A stretch of DNA of 64,000 bases, taken from contig NZ_BMVF01000012.1 of assembly GCF_014650575.1 (NCBI RefSeq), positions 62,001-126,000 on the forward strand, read 5' to 3'. The notes under the pieces are model-generated. The model saw only the letters and a list, made by a program, of their open reading frames with translations. It did not search any database and was not told the DNA's origin. A program made the translations under genes and the position numbers. This DNA comes from Streptomyces naganishii JCM 4654. GTDB lineage: Bacteria > Actinomycetota > Actinomycetes > Streptomycetales > Streptomycetaceae. This document shows positions 33,226 to 44,318 of this stretch, piece by piece (the stretch's first letter is position 1; every line of letters begins with the position of its first letter).

Positions 33226-35514
33226 TCAGCCCTTGGAGGGGTGCGGGGTCGAGCCGTAGGCCGTCAGGAAGCGGTCGCGGAAGGCGCTCATCTTCCAGAC
33301 CGGGGCGTCGTGCGCGGGGCGCAGGCCGTCGGTCCAGCCCCAACTCGCGATCTTGTCGAGGACCTTGGGGTCCTTGGCCACGATCGAGATCGGCACGTCA
33401 CGGCTGGCGTGGTTGCCGCTGACCCGGGCGATCGGCTGGTGGTCGCCGAGGAAGACGAGCACGGTGTTGGCGTTGCCGTAGCGCTCCAGCCACTGGGTCA
33501 GGGCGGTCACCGAGTACTGGACGGACTTGCCGTACTCCTCCCGCGAGCGGGTGGGGTTGGTGATGATGTCCTGCGGCTTGGTGCCCGCCGCCTCGATGCC
33601 CTTGAAGACCGAGCCGTCGCCGAGCCGGTCCCAGGGGACCATCTTCGGGATCGGCGCCCAGGGCTGGTGGCTGGAGGTCAGGATGACGAAGCCCATCAGC
33701 GGCTTGTCCCGCTTCTTGCTGTGCTCAAGACGCTGGAAGGCCTCCAGGGCGTACTGGTCGGGCATGGTCGACCAGCTGAACTTCGGGCCCCTGTAGCCGA
33801 CCTGGAAGGCGTTGTAGACCTTGTCCAGGCCGTACCACTTGGCTTCCGGCCAGCCCTTCTGCACGCCCGGCATCACGCCGACGGTGTCCCAGGCGCCGGT
33901 CTTCTGGAACGCCTTGGTCAAGGTGAGGTGGTCGCCCGAGGTGACGGTGCGGTAGCGGTTCTGGTTGTCGATCCACAGGCCCGACATGGTGGTGGAGTGG
34001 CCGAGCCAGCTGCCTCCGCCGTACGTCGCCGAGGTCAGCCAGCCGCTCTTGGCGTGGAAGCCGGCCTTGGCCAGGGCCTGGGTGCTGTCGGCCAGCGTGC
34101 GGTCGACGCCGGGCGCCTCGATCGGGTCCTCGATCGCGCTGCGGCCGTAGGACTCGATGAAGGTGAAGATCATGTCCTTGCCGCGCAGGCCGGGCACCAG
34201 CTGGCTGCCCGGGGTGTTGCCGAAGGCGTCGGCCCTCGCGGTCTTGGCGAACTCCCGCTCGTCCCTGATCGTCGAACGCAGCGCCTGTTCGTGGTACTTG
34301 AGCATCGTGATCGTGTGCTCGGAGGCCAGCGGGATGCCGGAGACCTGGAGGTTGAGGGTCGAGCACGTCATCCACAGCGCGCTGACCAGCAGCAGGCCGC
34401 GGGTGGAACGGGCCTTGTCCCGGCCGAGGAAGTTGCCGACGCGGACCACGGCGAGGGCCATCACCGCGAGCACGGCCAGGACGAGGAGCACCGCGCCCAC
34501 GGCGGCGAGGAGGGCCACGGTGCCGCCGAGGGTGTCCGCGAGGTAGGAGCGGGCGTCGTCGAGCAGCTGCCAGTCCAGGATCACGTTGAAGCTGCGGCCG
34601 AGGTACTGGTTGAACTCGATGTCGGTCAGATTCAGCACGGTCAGCACACCGAGGCACGCCCCACCGAGCACGGCGACCGCGATGCGCGGCCTGCGCGGCA
34701 ACGCGATCAGCACGGCCGCGCCGAGCAACGCCTCCACGGGTATCCGCGTGAACGCCGCCAGGTGGAGCTGCTCCTGCTTGTTGGGCAGCAGCAGAGCCAC
34801 GACCACGAGCCCGAGGGCCAGCAGGGTGACGGCGAGCGAGAGCACCCGCGCGGGCACGGGATGCCCGTCCTTCCACCCGGCCCAGGCCCGCCGAAGGGCC
34901 CGGGGACGGGCGGCCCGGAGGACCCGGAGGGCGCGGGGGGCGAGAGGGGAGCGGGGGGTGGCGGAGGCGGCCGGTGTGGCGGGCTCGGGGGATGCGGTGG
35001 GCTCCGGCGATGTGGTGGGTTCACCGGGCGTGGTGGAGCCGATGGGTTCGCCGGGCGTGCTGGGCGCGGGGGCGTCGGCGTCGGCGTCGGCGGCTTCGCC
35101 GTCCTCGCCGCCCGGGCCCCGGCCCGCCTCGGCCTCGGCCTCGTTCGGGCCGGTGCCGGTGCCGGTGCCGGTGCCGGTGCCGGTGCCGGTGGGGGTGCCG
35201 GTGGCGGTGACCGCTTCCGTGCGCGGTGACGCGTTCGCGGCGGACGCGGACCCGGGCCGCGGCTCGTCCGGGTCGGCGGCCTCACCGGGCCCGGAGGCCC
35301 CGGGCTCCTGGGCCGGCGTACCGGTGCCGGGCTGTTCGGGCCGGGGCGCCGGGATCCGGGCCGCCGAGTCCCCGTCGGCCGAGTCCCCGTCGGCCGGGTG
35401 ACCCGCGGCCGGGGCTTCAGGGGCCGGGTCCGTCTGGGGCCTGTCGGTCGGGGTGTCGTCCTCGGTCGGGCCAGTCTCGGGAGGTGACTGGTGTGTGCTC
35501 GTGTGCTGAGGCAC
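33226..35514 (-). CDS. Sulfatase-fold membrane transferase (LtaS/MdoB-like) with long disordered N-terminus
   Basis: A 762-residue protein. Residues 1 to about 215 are a disordered Pro/Thr/Gly/Glu-rich cytoplasmic tail that includes a (TG)n run encoded by a GGTGCC hexamer array. Four or five membrane helices follow (about 220-380). The rest is an alkaline-phosphatase/sulfatase-fold domain with MIFTFIESYGRSAIE, GGGSWLGHSTTMSG (probable nucleophile loop), TSSHQPW and LGDHQP metal-binding motifs. Family members transfer phosphoglycerol groups to glycopolymers or lipoteichoic acid. The acceptor here is unknown. It converges on dusB, separated by a small hairpin. Confidence 0.85.
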   Translation of the reverse strand: MPQHTSTHQSPPETGPTEDDTPTDRPQTDPAPEAPAAGHPADGDSADGDSAARIPAPRPEQPGTGTPAQEPGASGPGEAADPDEPRPGSASAANASPRTEAVTATGTPTGTGTGTGTGTGTGPNEAEAEAGRGPGGEDGEAADADADAPAPSTPGEPIGSTTPGEPTTSPEPTASPEPATPAASATPRSPLAPRALRVLRAARPRALRRAWAGWKDGHPVPARVLSLAVTLLALGLVVVALLLPNKQEQLHLAAFTRIPVEALLGAAVLIALPRRPRIAVAVLGGACLGVLTVLNLTDIEFNQYLGRSFNVILDWQLLDDARSYLADTLGGTVALLAAVGAVLLVLAVLAVMALAVVRVGNFLGRDKARSTRGLLLVSALWMTCSTLNLQVSGIPLASEHTITMLKYHEQALRSTIRDEREFAKTARADAFGNTPGSQLVPGLRGKDMIFTFIESYGRSAIEDPIEAPGVDRTLADSTQALAKAGFHAKSGWLTSATYGGGSWLGHSTTMSGLWIDNQNRYRTVTSGDHLTLTKAFQKTGAWDTVGVMPGVQKGWPEAKWYGLDKVYNAFQVGYRGPKFSWSTMPDQYALEAFQRLEHSKKRDKPLMGFVILTSSHQPWAPIPKMVPWDRLGDGSVFKGIEAAGTKPQDIITNPTRSREEYGKSVQYSVTALTQWLERYGNANTVLVFLGDHQPIARVSGNHASRDVPISIVAKDPKVLDKIASWGWTDGLRPAHDAPVWKMSAFRDRFLTAYGSTPHPSKG
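35151..35190. repeat. GGTGCC hexamer array
   Basis: About six perfect GGTGCC units in tandem. On the coding minus strand they give alternating Gly-Thr in the disordered tail of the sulfatase-fold protein. The array is expected to vary in length between strains. Confidence 0.85.
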
Positions 35515-35547
35515 CCCGGGGTCCTTCCGTACGCGGTGTCGCGGAGT

Positions 35548-35578
35548 GGCGGATCCGCTGGGGAGGCGAGGATCCGCC
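35548..35578 (-). other. Hairpin upstream of the sulfatase-fold gene
   Basis: GGCGGATCC and GGATCCGCC form a 9-bp perfect stem with a 13-base loop, between the glycoside hydrolase stop and the sulfatase-fold gene start. It may be the terminator of the upstream operon. Confidence 0.5.
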
Positions 35579-35656
35579 GTACTCCCGTACGGCCTGCCCG
35601 CCTCCCCCGTTCACGGTGCTCGGCAAACACCCGGCAAACCGCTCACCAACCGCGGC

Positions 35657-37594
35657 TCACGCCCCGCCCACCGCCGTGAGCAGCGCCAACGGCGCCGCCG
35701 CCGAGCGGGACTCGCGCACGCAGGCGTGCGGGTAGGGCACCGGCTCGGCGTGGGTGTCCCGGCCGTAGCCGGCGAGGACCTCCGGCAGCCGGTGCCCGGT
35801 GACCGCGGCCGCGTCGACCAGGGCGTGCGCGACCGTGCGCGCCTCGTCGTGCAGGCCGTAGCGGGCGAGGCCGAGGGCGATGAGCGCGTTGTCGTGCGGC
35901 CACACCGAGCCGCGGTGGTACGACAGCGGGTGGTACGCGCCCTGGCCCGCCGCCAGCGTGCGCACACCCCAGCCGGAGAAGAAGTCCGGCTCCAGCAGCC
36001 GGCGGCCCACCACCTCGCCGTACTCCTTGTCGAGCAGTCCCGACCACAGCAGATGGCCCGCGTCCGAGGCCAGCGCGTCGACAGGGCGGCCGTCGCCGTC
36101 CAGCGCGAGGGCCGGGAAGGACCGCTCCGGCATCCAGAAGTCCCGCTGGAAGCGGTCGCGCAGGTCGGCGGCGGCCTGCTCCAGCAGCGCCGCGTACACC
36201 TCGTCCGCCCACACCGTGCGCGCCAGCCACGCGGTGCGGCGCAGCGCGTCGTAGGCGTACCCCTGCGCCCCCGCCGCCGTCACCGGGCCGGAGGGGCGGG
36301 TGCCGTCGGCCGAGCAGATGGCGCCGGGGGAGTCCTTCCAGTTCTGGTTGGCGAGGCCGCCCTCGTCGGCGCGGTAGACGAGGTAGCCGCGCGAGGTCAG
36401 GCCGCCGTGGTCCAGCATCCAGCCGATCGCCGCGCGGGCGTGCGGCTGGAGCCTGCGCGCGATCGCGGTGTCGCCGGTCCGCTCGGTGTAGGCGCCGAGC
36501 AGGACCAGGAAGAGCGGGGTGGCGTCCACGGAGCCGTAGTAGCGCCGGAAGGGAACCTGCCCGAAGTGGGCCAGCTCGCCGTGGCGCACCTCGTGCACGA
36601 TCTTGCCGGGCTGGGCGACCGGTCCGGCGGCGGTCCCGGTCGCCTGTGTCGCGGCCAGGGCCAGCAGCGTGCCGGCTGCCGGGCCGGGCCGGTAGGGCAG
36701 CGTGAACAGCGAGGTGAGCAGCGCGTCCCGGCCCAGCAGGGTCAGGAACCAGGGGGCGCCGGCCGCCGGCACGCGCAGTTCCTCGCCGTCCGGGCCGGTC
36801 GCCGGGACCTGGAGCGCGGCCAGGTCCGCGAGGCCCCGCGCGCAGGCCGCCGCCAGTTCGGGCCAGCCGGTGGGGAAGGCCACGCCCTCGACGAACCGGC
36901 CCTCCGCGGCGCGGAGCCGCTCGTTCACCGCGGCCGGGGAGCGCGGTACGCGCACCGCGCGCCGGTCCCCGTGCGGGCGGGCCACCACGCGCAGGGTGAG
37001 CTCGGCCGTGGCGTGCGGTTCGAGGTCGAGGGCCCAGACCAGGCGGCGGGCGCCGGTGCCGGTCTCCTCCACGCCGTCCGGCGCGGGCTCGGCCGTCACC
37101 GTCGTGCAGGAGACCCATTCACCGCGCCGGTAGCGGAACTCCACGCCGTCGTCCATCACTTGGCGCGAGCGCACGACACCGCTCTTGAAGTACGTGCGGT
37201 GGTCGGAGCGCAGCTCGAACTGGTCGGCGAAGTCGGCGTCCACGGTGAGCGCGAGCCGTACCGTGGACGGCACCGGCCGGTTGCCGGTCACCCGCAGGCA
37301 CTCCACGAACGCGCTGTCGCAGACGGCCTGTTCACGGAAGAGCGTGTACGCGGGCGGCTCGGTGCGCCCGCCGCGCGGGACCAGCACGCAGCGGGCGCCG
37401 GCGCCGTCCGCCACCGGCGCCAACGTGTCGGGCACCGCCCCGTCGACGGTGAGCTGCCAGCGGCTCAGATGCCGGGCGTCGCGCACGAACAGCCCGTCGG
37501 GCGAGCCGTTCCCGCGTACGCCGGTGATGTCGCCGCCGTCTCCCACGGCCGCGAACGTCGTGCCGTGCACGAGCAGATGATGCCGGTCCGTCAT
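35657..37594 (-). CDS. Amylo-alpha-1,6-glucosidase-like (glycogen debranching type)
   Basis: A 645-residue protein. The N-terminal domain (about 1-230) is the glycogen-debranching N-terminal fold with VRDARHLSRWQL and EFRYRR. The C-terminal (alpha/alpha)6 barrel of the GH-15/63/133 type has GRDALLTSLFTLPYRP, VEVRHGELAHFG-like IVHEVRHGELAHFGQVPFRRYYGSVDATPLFL, NWKDS and HRGSVWPHDNALIALGLARYG. Such proteins in actinobacteria act on alpha-glucans or short oligosaccharides. It overlaps the preceding glycosidase gene by ATGA, and both are divergent from a ROK regulator, making a sugar-responsive unit. Confidence 0.87.
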   Translation of the reverse strand: MTDRHHLLVHGTTFAAVGDGGDITGVRGNGSPDGLFVRDARHLSRWQLTVDGAVPDTLAPVADGAGARCVLVPRGGRTEPPAYTLFREQAVCDSAFVECLRVTGNRPVPSTVRLALTVDADFADQFELRSDHRTYFKSGVVRSRQVMDDGVEFRYRRGEWVSCTTVTAEPAPDGVEETGTGARRLVWALDLEPHATAELTLRVVARPHGDRRAVRVPRSPAAVNERLRAAEGRFVEGVAFPTGWPELAAACARGLADLAALQVPATGPDGEELRVPAAGAPWFLTLLGRDALLTSLFTLPYRPGPAAGTLLALAATQATGTAAGPVAQPGKIVHEVRHGELAHFGQVPFRRYYGSVDATPLFLVLLGAYTERTGDTAIARRLQPHARAAIGWMLDHGGLTSRGYLVYRADEGGLANQNWKDSPGAICSADGTRPSGPVTAAGAQGYAYDALRRTAWLARTVWADEVYAALLEQAAADLRDRFQRDFWMPERSFPALALDGDGRPVDALASDAGHLLWSGLLDKEYGEVVGRRLLEPDFFSGWGVRTLAAGQGAYHPLSYHRGSVWPHDNALIALGLARYGLHDEARTVAHALVDAAAVTGHRLPEVLAGYGRDTHAEPVPYPHACVRESRSAAAPLALLTAVGGA

Positions 37595-39006
37595 GCCCGG
37601 TTCCCTCCCTTGAAACCGCCGGTGCCGCTCATGTCCATGGCGCTCTCGGCGCCCTTCGGGTCGTGCAGCAGGTCGAGGGTGAGCGCGGCGGTCCAGCCGA
37701 AGCCGAGCGCGCCGCACGCCTCGCCGGTGTACGGGTCGACGTACTCGGCGAAGCCGCTCGACCCCGCGACGCCCAGGAACGACTCCCTGAGCGCGTCGGC
37801 CCGTTCGAGCTCGCCGTGCGCCCGCAGCCCGCGCTCCACCAGCCAGGCGGTGTTGAACCACGCCGGTCCGCGCCAGTAGCGGTGCGGGTCGAATGACTCG
37901 CCGAGCAGGTCGTAGCTCGGCACGAGAAGGGTGGTGCCCCCGAGTCCGAAGTGCGGGCCGCCCAGGGTGCGTACGAGCGCGGCGGCGACCTCGCGGGGCA
38001 GCTCCGGCAGCAGCAGCGGGACCAGGCCGGAGACGCCGAGCTCGGGGATCAGCTCGCCGGCGCGGACGTCCCGGCACAGGAACGCTCCGGCCGCCGGGTC
38101 CCACAGGCGCTCGACGAGCGACGCCGTCAGGCGCCCGGCGCGCGCGTGGCGCGCGGTGCCGGTCGCGCCGAGTTCGCGGGCGATGCGGGCGAGGGCGTGC
38201 TCGGAGGCGATGAGCAGGGCGTTGAAGGCGGGGTCCTCCACCGCGAACTCGCCCTCCCCGTCGGCGTATCCGCGGTCGCGGTAGCCGGCGGCCAGGCGGA
38301 CGTAGCGCCCGTAGTCCAGGTCGGTCGGCCGGTCCTCGGGGGCGCCGTGGTCGAGGTCGGCGCGGCGGAAGGAGCGGGCGGGGGCCGGGCGGACCCGGGA
38401 GAGCGGGGCGTCCCAGCAGGGGCTGTTGTCCATGCCCTGCTCCCAGGGGTGGACGACCGACGCCAGCCCGCCGCCGCCCAGGTCACGGCGGTGCAGCAGA
38501 TAGCGGTGCCAGGCGGCGAGCCGGGGGTAGAGACGGGAGAGGAAGCCGCGCGCCCGGGACAGCTCCGGGTCGGCGCGGTGCACCAGCCAGGCCGCCAGCG
38601 CGTGCACCGGCGGCTGCACGATCCCAGAGGTCTGCGCGGTGCGCGGGGCGCCCGCGGCGCGTCCCGCGGTGGCAGAGCGCCAGAAGTCGGGGCTCGGGAA
38701 GTAGGCGTCGAGCGGGACGGAGGGGCTGAAGACGATGTGCGGGATCCGCCCGTCGGCCCACTGGGCGGCCAGCAGCGTCTCCAGCTCCGTCTGGGCCCGT
38801 AACGGCGAGACGTGCCTCAGTCCGATCGCGATGAACGCCGAGTCCCAGGACCACTGGTGGGGGTACAGCCCGCGCGAGGGCACCGAGGAGGCGCCGGTCC
38901 AGTTCTCCTCCAGCACCCGGACGGCGCGGGCGTGCAGGGGGTCGTACGCCTCGTGTGCGAGGGTCGGTGCCGTGCGGTCGGCGGTGAGTTGGGCGGTGCG
39001 CTGCAC
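37591..39006 (-). CDS. GH63/MGH1-like glycoside hydrolase (glucosidase)
   Basis: A 471-residue (alpha/alpha)6-barrel glycosidase of the GH63/mannosylglycerate-hydrolase-like family. The signature segments are PHQWSWDSAFIAIGLRH near residue 48, PWEQGMDNSP in the middle, and RYWRGPAWFNTAWLV and EYVDPYTGEACGALGFGWTAA near the C-terminus, which hold the catalytic acid residues in this family. No signal peptide. A GGGGAG site precedes the GTG start. It heads a two-gene operon with the debranching-type enzyme and is divergent from the ROK gene. Substrate could be mannosylglycerate, trehalose-like or oligosaccharide. Confidence 0.85.
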   Translation of the reverse strand: MQRTAQLTADRTAPTLAHEAYDPLHARAVRVLEENWTGASSVPSRGLYPHQWSWDSAFIAIGLRHVSPLRAQTELETLLAAQWADGRIPHIVFSPSVPLDAYFPSPDFWRSATAGRAAGAPRTAQTSGIVQPPVHALAAWLVHRADPELSRARGFLSRLYPRLAAWHRYLLHRRDLGGGGLASVVHPWEQGMDNSPCWDAPLSRVRPAPARSFRRADLDHGAPEDRPTDLDYGRYVRLAAGYRDRGYADGEGEFAVEDPAFNALLIASEHALARIARELGATGTARHARAGRLTASLVERLWDPAAGAFLCRDVRAGELIPELGVSGLVPLLLPELPREVAAALVRTLGGPHFGLGGTTLLVPSYDLLGESFDPHRYWRGPAWFNTAWLVERGLRAHGELERADALRESFLGVAGSSGFAEYVDPYTGEACGALGFGWTAALTLDLLHDPKGAESAMDMSGTGGFKGGNRA

Positions 39007-39127
39007 TCGGGGCTCCCCGAAGGACGTCCGGCCCGGCCGGTTCGGCCGCGGCCATCGTAGAGTTACGTCTATTTAACACGCAAAACCCAATATGTAATGC
39101 AGGATTGAGGAACACAAGGGGGTGCGC
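39007..39127. promoter_or_regulatory. Divergent promoter region of glycosidases and ROK regulator
   Basis: The gap contains an AT-rich stretch around 39061-39100 (TATTTAACACGCAAAACCC and AATATGTAATGC), unusual for this DNA and likely holding both promoters and the ROK operator. No perfect palindrome is seen. Confidence 0.5.
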
Positions 39128-40357
39128 ATGACCGGACGGCCCGGCAGACCGGTGAGGACGGGGCGGGGTGGCAGTCAGGCGAGCGCCGGGGAGCTGCTCG
39201 AACTGGTGCGCAGCGGACGCGCGACGACACGCGGCGCCCTCCAGCAGGCCACCGGGCTGTCCCGGGCGACGGTCGGACAGCGCCTGGACCGGCTCTTCCG
39301 CGCGGGCTGGCTGCGCGAGGGCGCGGGCGGGCCCGTGGACTCCCCGCTCGGCGGACGCCCCTCCATCACCCTGGAGTTCGACGACGCCCACGCCGTCGTG
39401 CTGGCCGCCGACCTCGACACCCGGCACGCCCGCGCCGCCGTCCTGACGCTCACCGGCGAACTGCTCGCCGAGCACTCCGGGGTCCTCGCCGTCGAGGACG
39501 GACCGGACGCCGTGCTCGGTGAACTCGGACGCTGGTTCGGCGAGTTGCTGCTCAGGACCGGGCGCGACGCGCGCGAGGTGTGCGGGGTCGGGCTGGCCGT
39601 GCCCGGACCGGTCGACAGCGAGAGCGGACGGGTGGTGCAGCCGCCGATCATGCCGGGCTGGGACGGCTACGACATACGCGGGCGTCTCGCCCGTGCCGTC
39701 ACCGAGCACACCGGCGCGCCGCCCGTCCCCGTCCTCGTGGACAACGACGCCAACCTCATGGCCTATGGCGAGCAGCGCACCGGGCACCCCGGCTGCTCGG
39801 CCTTCGTGCTCGTCAAGGTCTCCACCGGCATCGGCGCCGGGGTCGTGGTCGGAGGCTCCATCTACCGGGGCATCGACGGGGGCGCCGGCGACATCGGGCA
39901 CATCCGCGTCGGCGCGGACGCGCTGTGCCGGTGCGGGTCCCGGGGGTGCCTCGCGGCGGTCGCCAGCGGTGGGGCGGTGGCGCGCCGGCTGGCGGAGGCG
40001 GGGGTGCCGGCGGCCTCCGGCTCGGACGTACGGGAGCTGCTGGCGGCCGGGCATCCGCAGGCCACGGCGCTCGCCCGGGAGGCGGGGCGGCGGGTGGGGG
40101 ACGTGCTGGCGACCGTGGTGACGCTGCTGAACCCGGGTGTGCTCATGGTCGCCGGCGATCTCGCCGGGACGCCGTTCCTGACCGGGGTGCGGGAGCTGCT
40201 GTACCAGCGGGCGCTGCCCCGGTCCACCGCCCATCTGGACGTGGTGACCTCCCGGCTGGGGGAGCGGGCGGGGCTGGTGGGGGCGGGGGCGCTGGTCGTC
40301 GAGTACCTGTACTCGCCGGAGCGGGTGGAGGAGCGGCTGGCCGCGCTGGGGGTGTGA
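39128..40357 (+). CDS. ROK-family transcriptional regulator
   Basis: A 409-residue ROK repressor. The N-terminal winged HTH is TRGALQQATGLSRATVGQRLDRLFRAGWL (about residues 33-61). The sugar-kinase-like domain has VDNDANLMAYGE, the glycine-rich TGIGAGVVVGG, and the zinc-binding motif CRCGSRGCLAAVASG (C-x-C-x4-C). ROK proteins bind a sugar inducer and control adjacent sugar genes, here the divergent glycosidases. ATG 39128 is preferred over GTG 39122 because AAGGGGG (39116-39122) then has the usual spacing. Confidence 0.92.
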   Translation: MTGRPGRPVRTGRGGSQASAGELLELVRSGRATTRGALQQATGLSRATVGQRLDRLFRAGWLREGAGGPVDSPLGGRPSITLEFDDAHAVVLAADLDTRHARAAVLTLTGELLAEHSGVLAVEDGPDAVLGELGRWFGELLLRTGRDAREVCGVGLAVPGPVDSESGRVVQPPIMPGWDGYDIRGRLARAVTEHTGAPPVPVLVDNDANLMAYGEQRTGHPGCSAFVLVKVSTGIGAGVVVGGSIYRGIDGGAGDIGHIRVGADALCRCGSRGCLAAVASGGAVARRLAEAGVPAASGSDVRELLAAGHPQATALAREAGRRVGDVLATVVTLLNPGVLMVAGDLAGTPFLTGVRELLYQRALPRSTAHLDVVTSRLGERAGLVGAGALVVEYLYSPERVEERLAALGV

Positions 40358-40800
40358 GGGCCGGGGCTGTGACGCGCCCCCACCGTCCCTTCCGCCGGTG
40401 GCTCCGTGCGGCTCTCGGTCGTCCGCATGGTGGAATTCGGGGCGCTGTGGCAGCGTGATTCTCACCACCCTTGATAAGGGATGCGCTCAGATGAGCGGAT
40501 CTTGAGCGGCTGCACTTCCTCAAGGGGTGGCACTGGGTGCCACCCCTTGATCGTTCATCGATCGAAATCAGACGTCTCAGGAGTCGCTCATGTGAGCGCC
40601 CGACCGCCCCTGTGGGCGGCAGTGTATTCAAGAAGTGAAAACATCGAGGCCACTTCGCTTGTCAAGCCTTGACTTTCAATCCACTGGCGGACGCCCGGTT
40701 ACAGGCACATGACGTACAAGTAGACGTACCCAGGTGCCTTCGATCTGGGTATGTTCCTCGCCGTCAGGGCAGCCACCGCGGCCTCAAGGAGTCGAGACCC
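40358..40800 (+). promoter_or_regulatory. Long leader/intergenic region before ppdK
   Basis: No gene is seen in these 443 bases. They contain a strong terminator (40521-40549), two further small hairpins (CGCTCATGTGAGCG and CCGCCCCTGTGGGCGG, about 40584-40617), a TTGACT (near 40670) and a promoter-like TCGATC...GGTATGTT segment (about 40739-40755) with ACGTAC repeats before it. AAGGAG at 40786-40791 is the ppdK ribosome-binding site. Confidence 0.55.
40521..40549 (+). terminator. Terminator downstream of ROK gene
   Basis: CAAGGGGTGGCAC and GTGCCACCCCTTG form a perfect 13-bp stem with a 3-base loop, followed by ATCGTTCATC. It lies about 165 bases after the ROK stop and before the ppdK promoter. 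Confidence 0.8.
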
Positions 40801-43521
<2,721 letters not shown>

Positions 43522-43535
43522 TCCGGTGACAGACC

Positions 43536-43591
43536 CCGGAGTCCTCGGCGTGGTCCCCGACCCTCAATACCGATTACGCCGAGGACTCCGG
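43536..43591 (+). terminator. ppdK terminator
   Basis: CCGGAGTCCTCGGCGT (43536-43551) pairs perfectly with 43576-43591, a 16-bp stem with a 24-base loop, 15 bases after the ppdK stop. Confidence 0.8.
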
Positions 43592-43789
43592 TCCACGAGA
43601 AGAAGGCGGCGCCCTGTGCGGGGGCGCCGCCTTCCCGTGCATCATCAGCGGTGACTGTCAAACCACGTTGCTGACCAGGACACTTGACGTTTGCTGGCGT
43701 TGGCTGCCGTTGAGCCCGCGCGAGGGCGTAGCGCCCCCGCTGTGCCCTGTGGGGACGGAGATCGCCGAGCCGTTAATCCCTCCGTTCAC
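43592..43789. other. Non-coding junction DNA at the island edge
   Basis: No gene is seen between the ppdK terminator and the transposase remnant. The segment has a small GGGCGTAGCGCCC hairpin near 43723 and no recognisable tRNA end or attachment repeat. Confidence 0.4.
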
Positions 43790-44219
43790 GTGCGGGCCAA
43801 GAAAGGGGGCGACTCACAGGTCCGAGCTCCGTGGACCGAGGTAAGCCGGGTTCCAAGATGCACGTCCTGTCGGACGCGAACGGACTGCCCCTGGTCGAGG
43901 GTCACCAAACGAGACACGACCCCCAACGCGGCTGCCGCTTCAAGCCCCGGCGTCTGCACGCTGACAAGGCGTGTGACATCCCCACCTGCGGAAGTGGTTA
44001 CGAGGCAAGCGCATCGGCGTGCGCATCGCCCGCAAAGGCATCGAGTCCAGCGAACGGCTGGGCCGCCGCAGGTGGGTGATCGAGCGGACGATCTCGTGGC
44101 TGTCCGGCTACCGCAGACTCAGCCCCCACTACGAGCGTCATCCCCGCAACCACCTGGCATTTCTCGGGCTTGCCGCGGCTATCTGCTGCTACAAGCGCCT
44201 CGTCCGCCTCACCACGTAG
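43790..44219 (+). pseudogene. IS5-family transposase remnant
   Basis: The segment keeps recognisable pieces of the C-terminal DDE transposase of IS5-like elements in three frames: VRAKKGGD near 43790, RGKPGSKMHVLSDANGLPLV from 43831, HQTRHDP and RRLHADKA, then LRKWLRGKRIGVRIARKG shifted by one frame near 43985, and RRWVIERTISWLSGYRRL through CCYKRLVRLTT, ending at a stop. The sequence between GLPLV and GHQTRHDP lacks about 17 residues present in intact homologues, so a deletion plus at least two frameshifts have killed it. The N-terminal half and clear terminal repeats are missing. Confidence 0.85.
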
Positions 44220-44235
44220 GACACCGTCTTAATAG

Positions 44236-44275
44236 CCACACTGTGCCGTCACGGCGTGGCGACGGCACAGTGTGG
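44236..44275 (+). repeat. 15-bp perfect hairpin at island
   Basis: CCACACTGTGCCGTC (44236-44250) is perfectly inverted at 44261-44275 around a 10-base loop. A third, direct copy of CACACTGTGCCGTC lies at 44292-44305. It could terminate transcription from both sides, but the third copy is unexplained. Confidence 0.8.
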
Positions 44276-44318
44276 CTCGATCGTCTCGGGTCACACTGTG
44301 CCGTCGAGCATCAACAAC

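Noticed and set aside
43592..43789. tRNA gene or attachment site at the island edge
   Set aside because: No cloverleaf or long direct repeat matching the far side of the island was found by eye.
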